A program made the position numbers and the translations under genes. Source: Methanolacinia paynteri (GTDB lineage: Archaea > Halobacteriota > Methanomicrobia > Methanomicrobiales > Methanomicrobiaceae). Taken from it: a stretch of DNA of 60,152 nt. Under the pieces are notes generated by a model. The model did not search any database, was not told where the DNA came from, and worked only from the letters and a program-made list of their open reading frames with translations. Positions 44,554 through 52,855 of this stretch are shown in pieces. Within the stretch, counting starts at the first letter, position 1, and each line of letters begins with the position of its first letter. The DNA is taken from the NCBI RefSeq assembly GCF_000784355.1, contig NZ_KN360943.1, positions 33,366 through 93,517 of the forward strand, given 5' to 3'.

Positions 44554-44742
44554 AAATCAATTTTTAATCACATCCACGGATGATTAATTGATACGAATTA
44601 TGTGATGCCCTGTCTGTGAACAAAGAATACTGACATACATAAATTCAGGGCCCTGATCATTAACCGGCCCCATATCCCCCCAGGTTCAAATAAAAAAATT
44701 TATATCAATTAAAGTACACTTTTTCATATTGTTTGAGATAAA

Positions 44743-44824
44743 TGTAATAATTCATATTACAATTTATTCAAATAATAAAAATTCATATTACATTAGTGAA
44801 ATATAATCTAAAAAAATTAGATTA
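44743..44824 (+). promoter_or_regulatory. hmd promoter region with spaced direct repeats and dyads
   Basis: AATTCATATTACA occurs at 44749-44761 and again at 44780-44792, exactly 31 bases apart (about three helical turns). The first copy is part of a dyad TGTAAT...ATTACA (44743-44761). A TATA-like GAAATATAATC follows at about 44798, then the inverted repeat AATCTAA/TTAGATT (about 44806-44824). This is a probable multi-site operator for hmd, whose expression is metal-dependent in other methanogens. Confidence 0.5.
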
Positions 44825-44857
44825 GATTTGATTAATGTAACATTGAGAGGGTATATT

Positions 44858-45886
44858 ATGACCATTAAAAAAGTCGCAATCTTAGGAGCAGGATGCTACA
44901 GAACGCATTCTGCAACTGGAATAACCAACTTTGCAAGAGCATGCGAAGTTGCGGAAATGGTTGGAAAACCGGAGATAGCGATGACGCACTCCACAATCGC
45001 CATGGCTGCAGAGTTAAAGTACCTGGCCGGAATTGACAATATCGTCATCTCGGATCCGTCATTTGCAGGTGAATTCACCGTCGTGAAAGACTTCGATTAC
45101 AATGAAGTAATTAAAGCCCACAAAGAAAATCCCGAAACGATTATGCCGAAGATCAGGGAGAAGGTCAATGAACTTGCCAAGACAGTTCCAAAACCCCCGA
45201 AGGGCGCCATACACTTTGTCCATCCCGAAGACCTTGGCCTGAAGGTAACGACAGACGACAGGGAAGCAGTACGTGACGCAGACCTGATAATCACCTGGCT
45301 GCCAAAAGGCGACATGCAGAAAGGCATCATCGAAAAATTCGCAGGAGATATCAAACAGGGAGCAATAATCACCCACGCCTGTACAATTCCGACAACCCTG
45401 TTCTATAAGATATTCGAGGAACTCGGTATCGCAGATAAGGTGGAAGTTACATCCTATCACCCCGGAGCCGTTCCGGAAATGAAAGGCCAGGTCTACATTG
45501 CGGAAGGATATGCCTCAGAAGAAGCTATCAATACAATATATGAACTTGGAAAGAAAGCCCGCGGACATGCCTTCAAGCTTCCTGCAGAACTTATCGGACC
45601 GGTCTGCGACATGTGTGCAGCACTTACTGCTATAACATACGCCGGACTGCTTGTATACCGTGATGCCGTTATGAATATTCTCGGTGCACCCGCCGGATTC
45701 AGCCAGATGATGGCGACGGAATCACTGGAACAGATCACCGCCTATATGAAGAAAGTAGGCATAAAGAACCTTGAAGAAAACCTTGACCCGGGTGTATTCC
45801 TTGGAACTGCAGACTCAATGAACTTCGGACCTATCGCCGAAATTCTTCCCACAGTCCTTAAATCACTTGAGAAAAGGGCAAAATAA
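44858..45886 (+). CDS. hmd: [Fe]-hydrogenase, H2-forming methylenetetrahydromethanopterin dehydrogenase
   Basis: 342 residues from ATG 44858, matching known Hmd starts (VAILGAGCYRTHSATGITNF); the upstream in-frame start at 44828 adds nothing conserved. Reduces methenyl-tetrahydromethanopterin with H2 without nickel or iron-sulphur clusters, using the FeGP cofactor. The iron-ligand cysteine is in ITHACTIPTT (Cys175, equal to Cys176 of characterised enzymes) and the catalytic His14 equivalent is His17. Both being present argues for active Hmd and not the HmdII paralogue. All seven hcg genes lie just upstream. Confidence 0.96.
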   Translation: MTIKKVAILGAGCYRTHSATGITNFARACEVAEMVGKPEIAMTHSTIAMAAELKYLAGIDNIVISDPSFAGEFTVVKDFDYNEVIKAHKENPETIMPKIREKVNELAKTVPKPPKGAIHFVHPEDLGLKVTTDDREAVRDADLIITWLPKGDMQKGIIEKFAGDIKQGAIITHACTIPTTLFYKIFEELGIADKVEVTSYHPGAVPEMKGQVYIAEGYASEEAINTIYELGKKARGHAFKLPAELIGPVCDMCAALTAITYAGLLVYRDAVMNILGAPAGFSQMMATESLEQITAYMKKVGIKNLEENLDPGVFLGTADSMNFGPIAEILPTVLKSLEKRAK

Positions 45887-45905
45887 TCTCATTTTTTGAG
45901 ATTAT
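45883..45905 (+). terminator. Hairpin terminator after hmd
   Basis: ATAATCTCA (45883-45891) pairs with TGAGATTAT (45897-45905) around a T5 loop, overlapping the hmd stop codon. Nine perfect pairs next to AT-rich DNA suit a terminator or mRNA 3'-end stabiliser. Confidence 0.5.
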
Positions 45906-46306
45906 AACCTATTATATTTGACAGGTTTGTATTCTATTCATAACACCTTACCGGGAGAAGAAGATTACTTCTGTGCAACACACATATTTCGGATTAATTT
46001 GCCTCAAGTCCCCGCATGAAATGAGCAGATCCAAAATATAAAATCTTTTGACTAAATAATAATGCACTTAAAATTGAATAATCACTGATTTATCATAAAC
46101 GGATTCCAAGACCTGTTCCAAAATTGACAGGACATCCACATTTTTAAAAGCAGTTTAATATTGGCAATTCATAGCAGGTAATCCTAAAATCCATTCACCT
46201 GAGACCAGGGATTAACTAATTAATATAACGAAATATAAATCCGAAATCAAAGCAAAATTTCCAAAAAAGACCAATTCTTCATAAGAGCTGATTAGAAGTT
46301 AAATAA
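45906..46306. other. Gene-free AT-rich interval between hmd and the surface-protein operon
   Basis: About 400 bases between convergent transcription units. No open frame with family features, no tRNA and no long hairpin apart from the terminator at its left edge. Nothing further recognised. Confidence 0.4.
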
Positions 46307-47704
46307 TTAATACCAGCAGACATCGTAATCAATTTTTCCGGCCACTTCCTTCCCGATAACGGCAACCGTCCACCGGCCTGAATTCAGAATGTCATTACTG
46401 ATGTTCGAAATTGTCATGCGGACTGCACAATCATCATTGCCGTCGACATCATCGTCGAAGATCCAAATATTGCCCGACGGACTCACAACAGACAATGACA
46501 ATTCTGAAGCATTGTCAGTCCACCTGAGTTCAAAAGATAACTGCTCTGTAAATTCAGTAGGAACAAGCGAGTACCAGTCCGTATCTCCTTCCAGGATGCT
46601 GCTGTAAAAACGTACTTTGGTTGAAGGGGTTGGGAGAGGAGTTGGAGTTGCATCGGCGGTGCCGTCCTCATCATCACTCAAAAAATCTCTCCCGTCATCT
46701 AAAAAACTGTGAAGATAGATCTCGTGATCGTCTCCCCTGGCATCCAGCCAGACGACATAATCACCCGAAACTTTAGGGAACTCCTGTTTTGAACCGGGAG
46801 ATATCTCCCGGGTAACTCCGGAGTCAAGATCATGCATGAACAGATGTCCGCCCCAGGGGAGGTTACTGGGGTATGGTCCCAGATCAAGCCAGACGATATG
46901 ACTTCCCGAGATATCAGGACACAACTGTGCAGATTCCGTCCGATACACCAGGCCCGACTTATCCGTATCGATATCGTAAATGTATGTGTTATAGTAGCCG
47001 TCGTCATTCATACCGGTCCATACAACACGGTTCCCGTCGATTGACGGGGGCTGATAAACAACCGGAACCTCTGCTCCTGTGAATGACATATAACCGTTCT
47101 GTTCGTTCAGGTTATGAAGACAAAGTTCCATCGTCCCTTCATAGACATCCGTTTTGATGAAAGCGATCCAGTCCCCGGATATCTCTGGATAATCAAATGA
47201 ATCAAACATCCCGCCGGATATTTCACTATATTCGCCTGTGGAGATGTTATATATCCTGAGTATAGATCTCTTGTCGTCGATCTTTTCCACCCATACTATA
47301 GTATCTCCGTCGATCACCGGCGAATACTGCGAATTATTGGAATATAAGAATGTGATCTCCCCTTCGGATTCATCATAAAGGAATATCCCTCTCTGGTCGG
47401 ACCATACATACCTGTCGCCTGAAAAGTCAAGACTGAACTTACCTGAAGGGTCCGCAACCACGAGCTCCTGCATACCTGTGGATATATTATACCTGTGAAT
47501 CGAACTCTGGAGAAGACGGTTCTGGTCCAGATCATATTCGAGCCATGCCACTACATCATTATCAAAAACTATGGAGTTATATCTCGCAACATCCCCCAGC
47601 GAGATAAGTTCGGCATCTGAGATCTCCTGTGCGTAGCAGGGGCATACAATGATTAATACCGGGATTAACAGGATAATAATGACTTTTTTCATAATCCCGG
47701 TCAT
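46307..47704 (-). CDS. Secreted TolB-like beta-propeller protein with C-terminal PPC-like domain
   Basis: 465 residues. A signal helix (VIIILLIPVLIIVCPCYA) precedes propeller blades with repeated patterns such as FSGDRYVWSD, IDGDTIVWVE, ISGDWIAFI, IDGNRVVWTG, ISGSHIVWLD and VSGDYVVWLD. After a Thr/Pro linker (TPTPLPTPSTKV) comes a jelly-roll-like domain (DTDWYSLVPTEFTEQLSFELRW) resembling bacterial pre-peptidase C-terminal domains. GGAGGA lies before ATG 47704, which overlaps the upstream stop (ATGA). Extracellular; role unknown. Related in blade pattern to the protein at 22211. Confidence 0.78.
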   Translation of the reverse strand: MTGIMKKVIIILLIPVLIIVCPCYAQEISDAELISLGDVARYNSIVFDNDVVAWLEYDLDQNRLLQSSIHRYNISTGMQELVVADPSGKFSLDFSGDRYVWSDQRGIFLYDESEGEITFLYSNNSQYSPVIDGDTIVWVEKIDDKRSILRIYNISTGEYSEISGGMFDSFDYPEISGDWIAFIKTDVYEGTMELCLHNLNEQNGYMSFTGAEVPVVYQPPSIDGNRVVWTGMNDDGYYNTYIYDIDTDKSGLVYRTESAQLCPDISGSHIVWLDLGPYPSNLPWGGHLFMHDLDSGVTREISPGSKQEFPKVSGDYVVWLDARGDDHEIYLHSFLDDGRDFLSDDEDGTADATPTPLPTPSTKVRFYSSILEGDTDWYSLVPTEFTEQLSFELRWTDNASELSLSVVSPSGNIWIFDDDVDGNDDCAVRMTISNISNDILNSGRWTVAVIGKEVAGKIDYDVCWY

Positions 47705-48792
47705 TTCATCCTCCTGCCATACCCTGCGATACCAATTGCCAAAGCGATCATGGAAACAAGATATGCCGTCTCTACCGGGCTCTGCTGCATATTTCCGGAA
47801 TTATCACCTGCATTATCCGGTGTGGAATCGGGGACCTGATCTCCGGACAGGTCTTTCGTATCTGGATCTACCGCATATGTTTGTACTAAGAGGTCATCAT
47901 CTTCGTTATCGGTCACCGAATAGCTCTCATTATAGACGTTGAATGTCGTTACTGACTCCGTATCGACATCTGATCCCTCTACGACAACCATATACTCCCC
48001 GGGCCCCAGGCCGGACGTATCGATACTCTGCTCCCATGTATTGTAGGGATCGCCCTCAATAATCCCGGTCCGTTCAATGATCTGGTCCTTGAAATACGGA
48101 TCATCAAGAGCTGTAGGTCCAATCGAGACGATCAGATCCTTTCCGGATGCAATATTCGTGGTCCCGGACAGCTTCAACTCTTCACCTGTCGTAATGTCCG
48201 GCAGGGTACTCTGGTCATAACGAATCCAGGGTACTTCAGAATACATCTCAAGCTTAATGTAAGGGCTGCCGTCATCTTTCAGTTCCTTCTCGAACTCATC
48301 GCTCGATTCAGGGAAATAATCAGATTGAACCAGCCCGGATTTTCCGTCAACGAAATAAAGATAATATCTTCCCGAAGGCAGCTTGTAAGCCTGAGTGTCA
48401 TCAAGGATCACGCCGCTGCCATCAAGCCTGCCGTTGCTGCCGATGCTGTACTTCACATATACGTTTTTATCAGGATTGCCGACAGCTCCGGCCTTGTACA
48501 ACCATATGCCTATCTCCGATCCGGGCTCTCCCGTCACCGTCACCGTGAACTTTTGATCCTTTGCCAGAACGCCATCCGACTTTGTAATATCCGGATATAG
48601 CCCCACTTCATAGTCAAAGCCTGGAGAAATATAGCAGTTCTCCGAATATAGAGAATCTTCGGTTATAACTCCTGCGGAGGATACCGATACGATAAGGCAC
48701 AGGAGGAAAAATGCAATAAATCCCCTGATGGTAATTACAGGATTTCGTGCGGGCGAAAATTCAGTTGATTTTCCCGCGACATTAGATCTCAT
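47701..48792 (-). CDS. Secreted surface protein with C-terminal membrane helix (paralogue of next gene)
   Basis: 363 residues. A signal helix at about 22-40 is followed by beta-rich domains. Segments GEPGSEIGIWLYKAG, LPSGRYYLYFVDGKSGL and SIDTSGLGPGEYMVVVEG are shared with the upstream gene's product, so the two are diverged paralogues. A linker rich in Asp, Asn and Pro leads to a single membrane helix (AYLVSMIALAIGIAGYG) and a basic end. It resembles Methanomicrobiales cell-surface (S-layer-associated) proteins but a precise family is not claimed. AGGTGG is its ribosome-binding site; middle gene of a three-gene operon. Confidence 0.7.
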   Translation of the reverse strand: MRSNVAGKSTEFSPARNPVITIRGFIAFFLLCLIVSVSSAGVITEDSLYSENCYISPGFDYEVGLYPDITKSDGVLAKDQKFTVTVTGEPGSEIGIWLYKAGAVGNPDKNVYVKYSIGSNGRLDGSGVILDDTQAYKLPSGRYYLYFVDGKSGLVQSDYFPESSDEFEKELKDDGSPYIKLEMYSEVPWIRYDQSTLPDITTGEELKLSGTTNIASGKDLIVSIGPTALDDPYFKDQIIERTGIIEGDPYNTWEQSIDTSGLGPGEYMVVVEGSDVDTESVTTFNVYNESYSVTDNEDDDLLVQTYAVDPDTKDLSGDQVPDSTPDNAGDNSGNMQQSPVETAYLVSMIALAIGIAGYGRRMK

Positions 48793-48793
48793 A

Positions 48794-50071
48794 TCACAAC
48801 CACCTCATTGCAGATGGGATTATCTTCGTTACCGGAGAACCGGAAATCGCCTTTAGATCTTTAGTATTCTTATCCACAACATAGGATGTCACCGAAACCC
48901 GGCCTTCACCCGGATCTTTCACCGAGTAGTTGCCGTCAAAGACGTTGAAGAGGCAGGATACATTACCAAGGCCCTGGGTACTTTCCACCGAAATCAAATA
49001 TTCTCCTGCCCCCAGACCGGAGGTATCGATAGTATAATTCCACTTATTTACAGGCCCATTATCTTCAACCCGAATACCTCTTTTGATCAGGTTACCGAAA
49101 TTATCCTGGTCTACAGCAGTAGGATTTATCAATACTTCGAGTATAGTCTGATCTTTGAGATTTGTCTCACCTTCAAATGTAAGGACGGTCCCTGCAACCA
49201 CCATGATTTCCTCGTCGGAACACATACTAATCCAGGGATCTTCCGCATTAAAATCGAATTTTTGGTACTTCAAGCCTTTTGTTGCGTCAAGTTCATTTTC
49301 GAAATCTGAATACCCGGCAGGAGCTTCGGTTTCTTCAGTCAAACCAGAATCGCCTGATACTGCATACACATAGTACTTCCCTGACGAAAGAATATAGGAA
49401 TCAAAGACCGAAAGAATCTCTTCATCAACATCACCGTTGCAATCGGCGCTGATTTTTATATAAACAGGGAAATCATCAGCGATGGTATCTGAATATATCC
49501 ATACTCCGATTTCGGATTCCGCCGGAGCTTCGCCTATCAGATTAAGAGCCTGCCCTTTTGCAAGATTCACACCGTCTTCTTCATTATCAAGCCTTAACTT
49601 GGGATTTGAAACTGAGGTTCCCCTACATATATCCGGGTTTCCGGAACTTTGGATAACTCCGTAAATCGAGGTGTCAGGGAAGATATGGATCATCTTCACG
49701 TATTCCTGGTCTTTATGATCCTCCTCCCAAATCGCCAGTTTCCAGTCTCCCGGGATATTTTCTTTCAGAGATATCTTTTTCGATAATGTGCTCTGACCTT
49801 CCGAAAGTCGTGTCCTGCTCCACTGACCACCATGACCGCTCAGTCTACCGCGATGAGGATACGAAGTCACCAGTGTGAAATTGTAACAGATAATAGATCC
49901 CGCCGGATATGTCGTCTCCACAAATATTCTCATAGAATCGTTCTGTGAAAATTCATCAGGTATCTCCTTGACGATTATTTTGTCGTCAGCAGAAACCTGA
50001 ACGATCCCTCCCATGAATATTAATAAAAATAATACCAGGAGGCATTTTATTCCGATTAAACTTTTATTCAT
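48794..50071 (-). CDS. Secreted surface protein, first of three-gene operon
   Basis: 425 residues from ATG 50071, preceded by GAGAGTGATC. Signal helix (CLLVLFLLIFMGGIVQVSA), then beta-sandwich-like regions. GEAPAESEIGVWIYSD, LSSGKYYVYAVSGDSGL and TIDTSGLGAGEYLISVES are shared with the next gene. Unlike it, this protein has no C-terminal membrane helix; it stops at MRWL shortly after the last shared segment, so it may be released or held by its partner. Function not known; extracellular location inferred from the signal helix. Confidence 0.68.
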   Translation of the reverse strand: MNKSLIGIKCLLVLFLLIFMGGIVQVSADDKIIVKEIPDEFSQNDSMRIFVETTYPAGSIICYNFTLVTSYPHRGRLSGHGGQWSRTRLSEGQSTLSKKISLKENIPGDWKLAIWEEDHKDQEYVKMIHIFPDTSIYGVIQSSGNPDICRGTSVSNPKLRLDNEEDGVNLAKGQALNLIGEAPAESEIGVWIYSDTIADDFPVYIKISADCNGDVDEEILSVFDSYILSSGKYYVYAVSGDSGLTEETEAPAGYSDFENELDATKGLKYQKFDFNAEDPWISMCSDEEIMVVAGTVLTFEGETNLKDQTILEVLINPTAVDQDNFGNLIKRGIRVEDNGPVNKWNYTIDTSGLGAGEYLISVESTQGLGNVSCLFNVFDGNYSVKDPGEGRVSVTSYVVDKNTKDLKAISGSPVTKIIPSAMRWL

Positions 50072-50702
50072 TTGATCACTCTCCGATTCGAGATACAACA
50101 ATCTTTTATGCCTCCTATGTAAGTGATTTCTGTGAGAGATTTCGCTTTTATTTAATAATACGTAATAATCAGATTAAGAGCTGACAACTTCAGTCATCTT
50201 ATTAGAAGTCCGGCGTTTACTGAACGAACAACCCCGATTACATGCACTCCGATACGTCAGTATTACATTTTGATTATATTATCAGATCTCTCACATAAAT
50301 CAAATATTACAACCGGATGATAGAATAAAAAAAAGGAGGTGACCTCAAGAAATCCCCGGCATAATTTATGACACTATAAAAAATTGTTACATAAGACAAA
50401 TTCCAAAAAACGTTTATGAAACAAAGGTTTCATGGACTGTTTCATGTAAATCACAACGTGATTTTCATGTAAAAAGAAATCGCAGAATAAAAGACAAAAT
50501 AATCGGTGCAGTTTCAATTAGACCAGAATTGTGAAAACCAGACCAGAAGAGTAACAATCAGAATCACTATGACACCACAGCAATTCAATAACCAAATATA
50601 TCAATAATTTTTTTGTGACAGGTACGGATCGCACTTTATAATGCACAGATCCTGCTAAATATTTCAGAAAAAATAACCAGGAACACTTTATAGAGAAAAG
50701 AA
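50072..50702. other. Gene-free interval with hairpins upstream of the surface operon
   Basis: About 630 bases without a convincing gene. Contents: two adjoining hairpins, ATGAAAC/GTTTCAT (50416-50433) and CATG-AAATCAC/GTGATTT-CATG (50443-50469); and GGAGGTGACCTC near 50335-50346, a Shine-Dalgarno-like palindrome with no start codon after it. The AAATCAC/GTGATTT hairpin recurs at 51111-51127. Confidence 0.45.
50416..50469. repeat. Double hairpin, copy 1 of AAATCAC-N3-GTGATTT
   Basis: ATGAAAC (50416-50422) pairs with GTTTCAT (50427-50433). Nine bases later CATG (50443-50446) plus AAATCAC (50448-50454) pair with GTGATTT (50458-50464) plus CATG (50466-50469), with one T-T mismatch. The core hairpin AAATCAC-N3-GTGATTT recurs at 51111-51127 between the RNA candidate and rps15. 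Confidence 0.5.
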
Positions 50703-50773
50703 TGCGATAACCGGGATTCGAACCCGAGTCAGAGGCTTGGGAAGCCACCGTCCTACCGCTAGACTATTATCGC
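50703..50773 (-). tRNA. tRNA-Gly (anticodon CCC)
   Basis: On the minus strand: acceptor GCGATAA/TTATCGC, D-arm GTC/GAC, anticodon loop TTCCCAA giving CCC (codon GGG, glycine), T-arm CGGG-TTCGAAT-CCCG and discriminator A. The anticodon stem GTGGC/GCCTC has one T-T mismatch. CCA is not encoded. Confidence 0.94.
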
Positions 50774-50883
50774 ATAGCTGCTGATGCAGAATTATTTGTT
50801 GTTGTTTTTATCAGATAAATCTTATTTATGGAGATCGCCGGCATTCCCTAAGATCCCAATGCGATTGTTTTATTATCACTTAT

Positions 50884-50897
50884 TTGAAATATATACG
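50884..50897 (+). promoter_or_regulatory. TATA-type promoter ahead of the structured RNA / rps15
   Basis: TTGAAATATATACG has the form of an archaeal TATA box. Transcription about 25 bases downstream would begin near 50915-50922, just before the four-helix element at 50925, so that element would be the 5' end of a transcript running toward rps15. Confidence 0.45.
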
Positions 50898-50924
50898 AAG
50901 CACTGATTTCTATCGTGCTGGCTT

Positions 50925-51026
50925 ATGTAAGTCCGACGTGCCCGACCACATTGAGACGGCACTGCCCGGGATCCGGGCTTTGGGATTACAAAAAGGTCAG
51001 TTATGGCTCTTTTTGTGGACTTACAT
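50925..51026 (+). ncRNA. Candidate four-helix-junction RNA or rps15 leader element
   Basis: About 102 bases fold into a closed four-helix junction. P1: ATGTAAGTCC (50925-50934) with GGACTTACAT (51017-51026), ten perfect pairs. P2: GTGCC (50938-50942) with GGCAC (50958-50962). P3: GCCCGG (50964-50969) with CCGGGC (50973-50978). P4: ACAAAAAG (50988-50995) with CTTTTTGT (51009-51016). It is not a tRNA (no T-loop, wrong stem lengths). Further hairpins follow at 51031-51058 (TGCGGAC/GTCCGCA), 51076-51097 and 51109-51129 before rps15. Either an independent small RNA or a regulatory leader of rps15. No known family is recognised. Confidence 0.6.
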
Positions 51027-51108
51027 GACATTGCGGACTATTTTTCTTGTGTCCGCAGGAAGTATCTTAAAACACGCGTGAAAAGATTCTTTCATGCGAT
51101 GTTTGCCG

Positions 51109-51129
51109 GAAATCACACAGTGATTTCGA
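51109..51129 (+). repeat. Hairpin, copy 2 of AAATCAC-N3-GTGATTT, upstream of rps15
   Basis: GGAAATCAC and GTGATTTC pair around ACA, 20-odd bases before the rps15 ATG, sharing the core with 50448-50464. It may end the upstream RNA or influence rps15 expression. Confidence 0.45.
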
Positions 51130-51151
51130 AATAAAAATAAGGTGGTGAAAA

Positions 51152-51610
51152 ATGGCAAGAATGCATGCCCGTCGGCGCGGAAAATCCGGTTCGGTTCGTC
51201 CGCTCCGCACAGAGGCACCAGAATGGTCAAACAAGGACCCCTCAGAGATCGAAAAAACCATCATTGATCTTAGAAAGGAAGGAATGTCCAGTGCAGGCAT
51301 AGGTCTCGTACTGCGTGACAAATACGGAGTTCCAAGCGTAAAACTTGCAACAGGCAAGAAGATCGAACAGGTCCTCGCAGAGAACGGACTTGCGCCCGAG
51401 ATCCCTGAAGACCTCAGGAACCTTATAGTAAAGGCTCTCGGAATGCGCAAACATCTCGATGAGAACAAGAAGGATATCCACAACAAGAGGCAGCTCCTTC
51501 TCACCGAAGCAAAGGTTCGCAGACTCGGGAAGTACTACGCAAAATCCGGCAAGATGCCAAAAGACTGGACATACAAGCCGGATACAGCAGAGTTCCTGTT
51601 ATCAAGATAA
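51152..51610 (+). CDS. rps15: 30S ribosomal protein S15
   Basis: 152 residues, typical archaeal uS15 length: basic N-terminal extension (MARMHARRRGKSGSVRPL), then PEWSNKDPSEIEKTI and the conserved helix GLVLRDKYGVPSVK, ending in RQLLLTEAKVRRLGKYYAKSG. It binds a helical junction of 16S rRNA. AAGGTGGTG precedes the ATG. First gene of the conserved archaeal order rps15-recJ-pcc1-rps3ae. A strongly structured region upstream may regulate it. Confidence 0.98.
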   Translation: MARMHARRRGKSGSVRPLRTEAPEWSNKDPSEIEKTIIDLRKEGMSSAGIGLVLRDKYGVPSVKLATGKKIEQVLAENGLAPEIPEDLRNLIVKALGMRKHLDENKKDIHNKRQLLLTEAKVRRLGKYYAKSGKMPKDWTYKPDTAEFLLSR

Positions 51611-51637
51611 TCGTAGCATCAGGATAATCGAAGATAT

Positions 51638-52855
51638 ATGTCCATTGAAACATCGGCAGGCCTTGTTGCTGAGAAACTTGAAAAATCCGACTATGTAAGG
51701 GTGTTCGGGCACCACGATGCAGACGGCATAGCCGCGGCCTCGATAATATGCCACGCACTCTACAGGCAGAAAAAGAAGTTTCACCTCAGCATAAAATCAG
51801 GGATAAAACCGGAAGATATCAGGAGCCACGAGATTACTGTTCTCTGCGACCTGGGATCATCCATGGAAGATCTGCCCGAAGACACGGTGGTAATCGATCA
51901 TCACATTCCGTGTTTCAATGGAGAGTATCATATCAACCCGCGTCTTTTCGGAATCGACGGAGAACTGGATCTCGCCGCATCAGCGGTCGCCTACATGGTC
52001 GCAGACCATATGGGAGACAACCGCGACCTGTGCAGCCTCGCACTGCTCGGGATGATCGGAGACCACCAGGAGATCGCCGGCAAAAACGCCGGAATCGTGA
52101 ACGAAGGGATTGCAAACCAGTTCATAACCCCGGGACGGGGAGTCCCTCTTGCAGGGGACGATATAACCGAGAAGATATACACGGCAACAGACCCTTACCT
52201 GCCCGGAATCAGCGGCAACCCGGAAAAAGCTCAAAAGATGGTCGAAAAATACTTCGACGACAGCGAAAACGGATACGAACAGCTTATGTCGGCAATTGTC
52301 CTCGAGACAGCCTCCGCAAGCAACGAGAGAGCGATGTGCTCCCTGTGGGGAGATACATGGGAACTCCAGAGGGCGGTAATCCACGATGCCCACACGCTTG
52401 CATCGGTAACAGAATCATGCGGACTCTCCGGAAGAGGAGGTCTTGCAGCGATGCTATGCATGAGAAACGATGAAGCCGTGGACGAGGCAAAGGAGATCGC
52501 ATTAAAACACAGGCTAGATACGATCGAGGCGATTGCATCTGCAAAAAGATTCAACGAGGCAGGTCCGGCGATATTCAAGATCGAGAATCCGTCCGTATCA
52601 AGCAGTGTGGCAGACGTTCTTGCAAGAGACGGACTGCTCGACGTACCCGTTCTCACAATAGCAAAGATCAAAGGAAACTATTCGGTATCGGCCCGCTGTC
52701 CCGCCAAGATCAACATAGACTTATCGACAGTCATGAAAGAGGCGGCGGAATCTGCAGGAGGCACCGGAGGCGGCCACAGATCGCGTGCAGGAGCAAAGAT
52801 CGGAGAGGATCAGCTTATGCCTTTTATCAAAAACATCGAGGAGGCACTTGCATAA
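51638..52855 (+). CDS. recJ: RecJ-like single-stranded-DNA exonuclease of the DHH family (archaeal GAN type)
   Basis: 405 residues. DHH motifs: FGHHDADGIAAA (about 24-34), VLCDLGSS, VVIDHHIP with DHH at 87-89, and the C-terminal DHHA1 motif GGTGGGHRSRAGA. Archaeal RecJ homologues (GAN) associate with GINS at the replication fork or act on RNA. Its stop overlaps the pcc1 start (TAATG), so they are translationally coupled. Placement beside ribosomal protein genes is conserved in archaea. Confidence 0.93.
   Translation: MSIETSAGLVAEKLEKSDYVRVFGHHDADGIAAASIICHALYRQKKKFHLSIKSGIKPEDIRSHEITVLCDLGSSMEDLPEDTVVIDHHIPCFNGEYHINPRLFGIDGELDLAASAVAYMVADHMGDNRDLCSLALLGMIGDHQEIAGKNAGIVNEGIANQFITPGRGVPLAGDDITEKIYTATDPYLPGISGNPEKAQKMVEKYFDDSENGYEQLMSAIVLETASASNERAMCSLWGDTWELQRAVIHDAHTLASVTESCGLSGRGGLAAMLCMRNDEAVDEAKEIALKHRLDTIEAIASAKRFNEAGPAIFKIENPSVSSSVADVLARDGLLDVPVLTIAKIKGNYSVSARCPAKINIDLSTVMKEAAESAGGTGGGHRSRAGAKIGEDQLMPFIKNIEEALA

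Noticed and set aside
50335-50346. GGAGGTGACCTC as a ribosome-binding site of a small gene
   Set aside because: No start codon follows at usable distance and no open frame of reasonable length exists there.
50925-51026. The four-helix element as an unusual tRNA
   Set aside because: There is no TTCRA T-loop, no seven-base anticodon loop, and the closing stem has ten pairs.
50884-51081. A 65-codon frame across the four-helix element
   Set aside because: The bases are explained by helix pairing; the frame has no ribosome-binding site and no protein-like composition.
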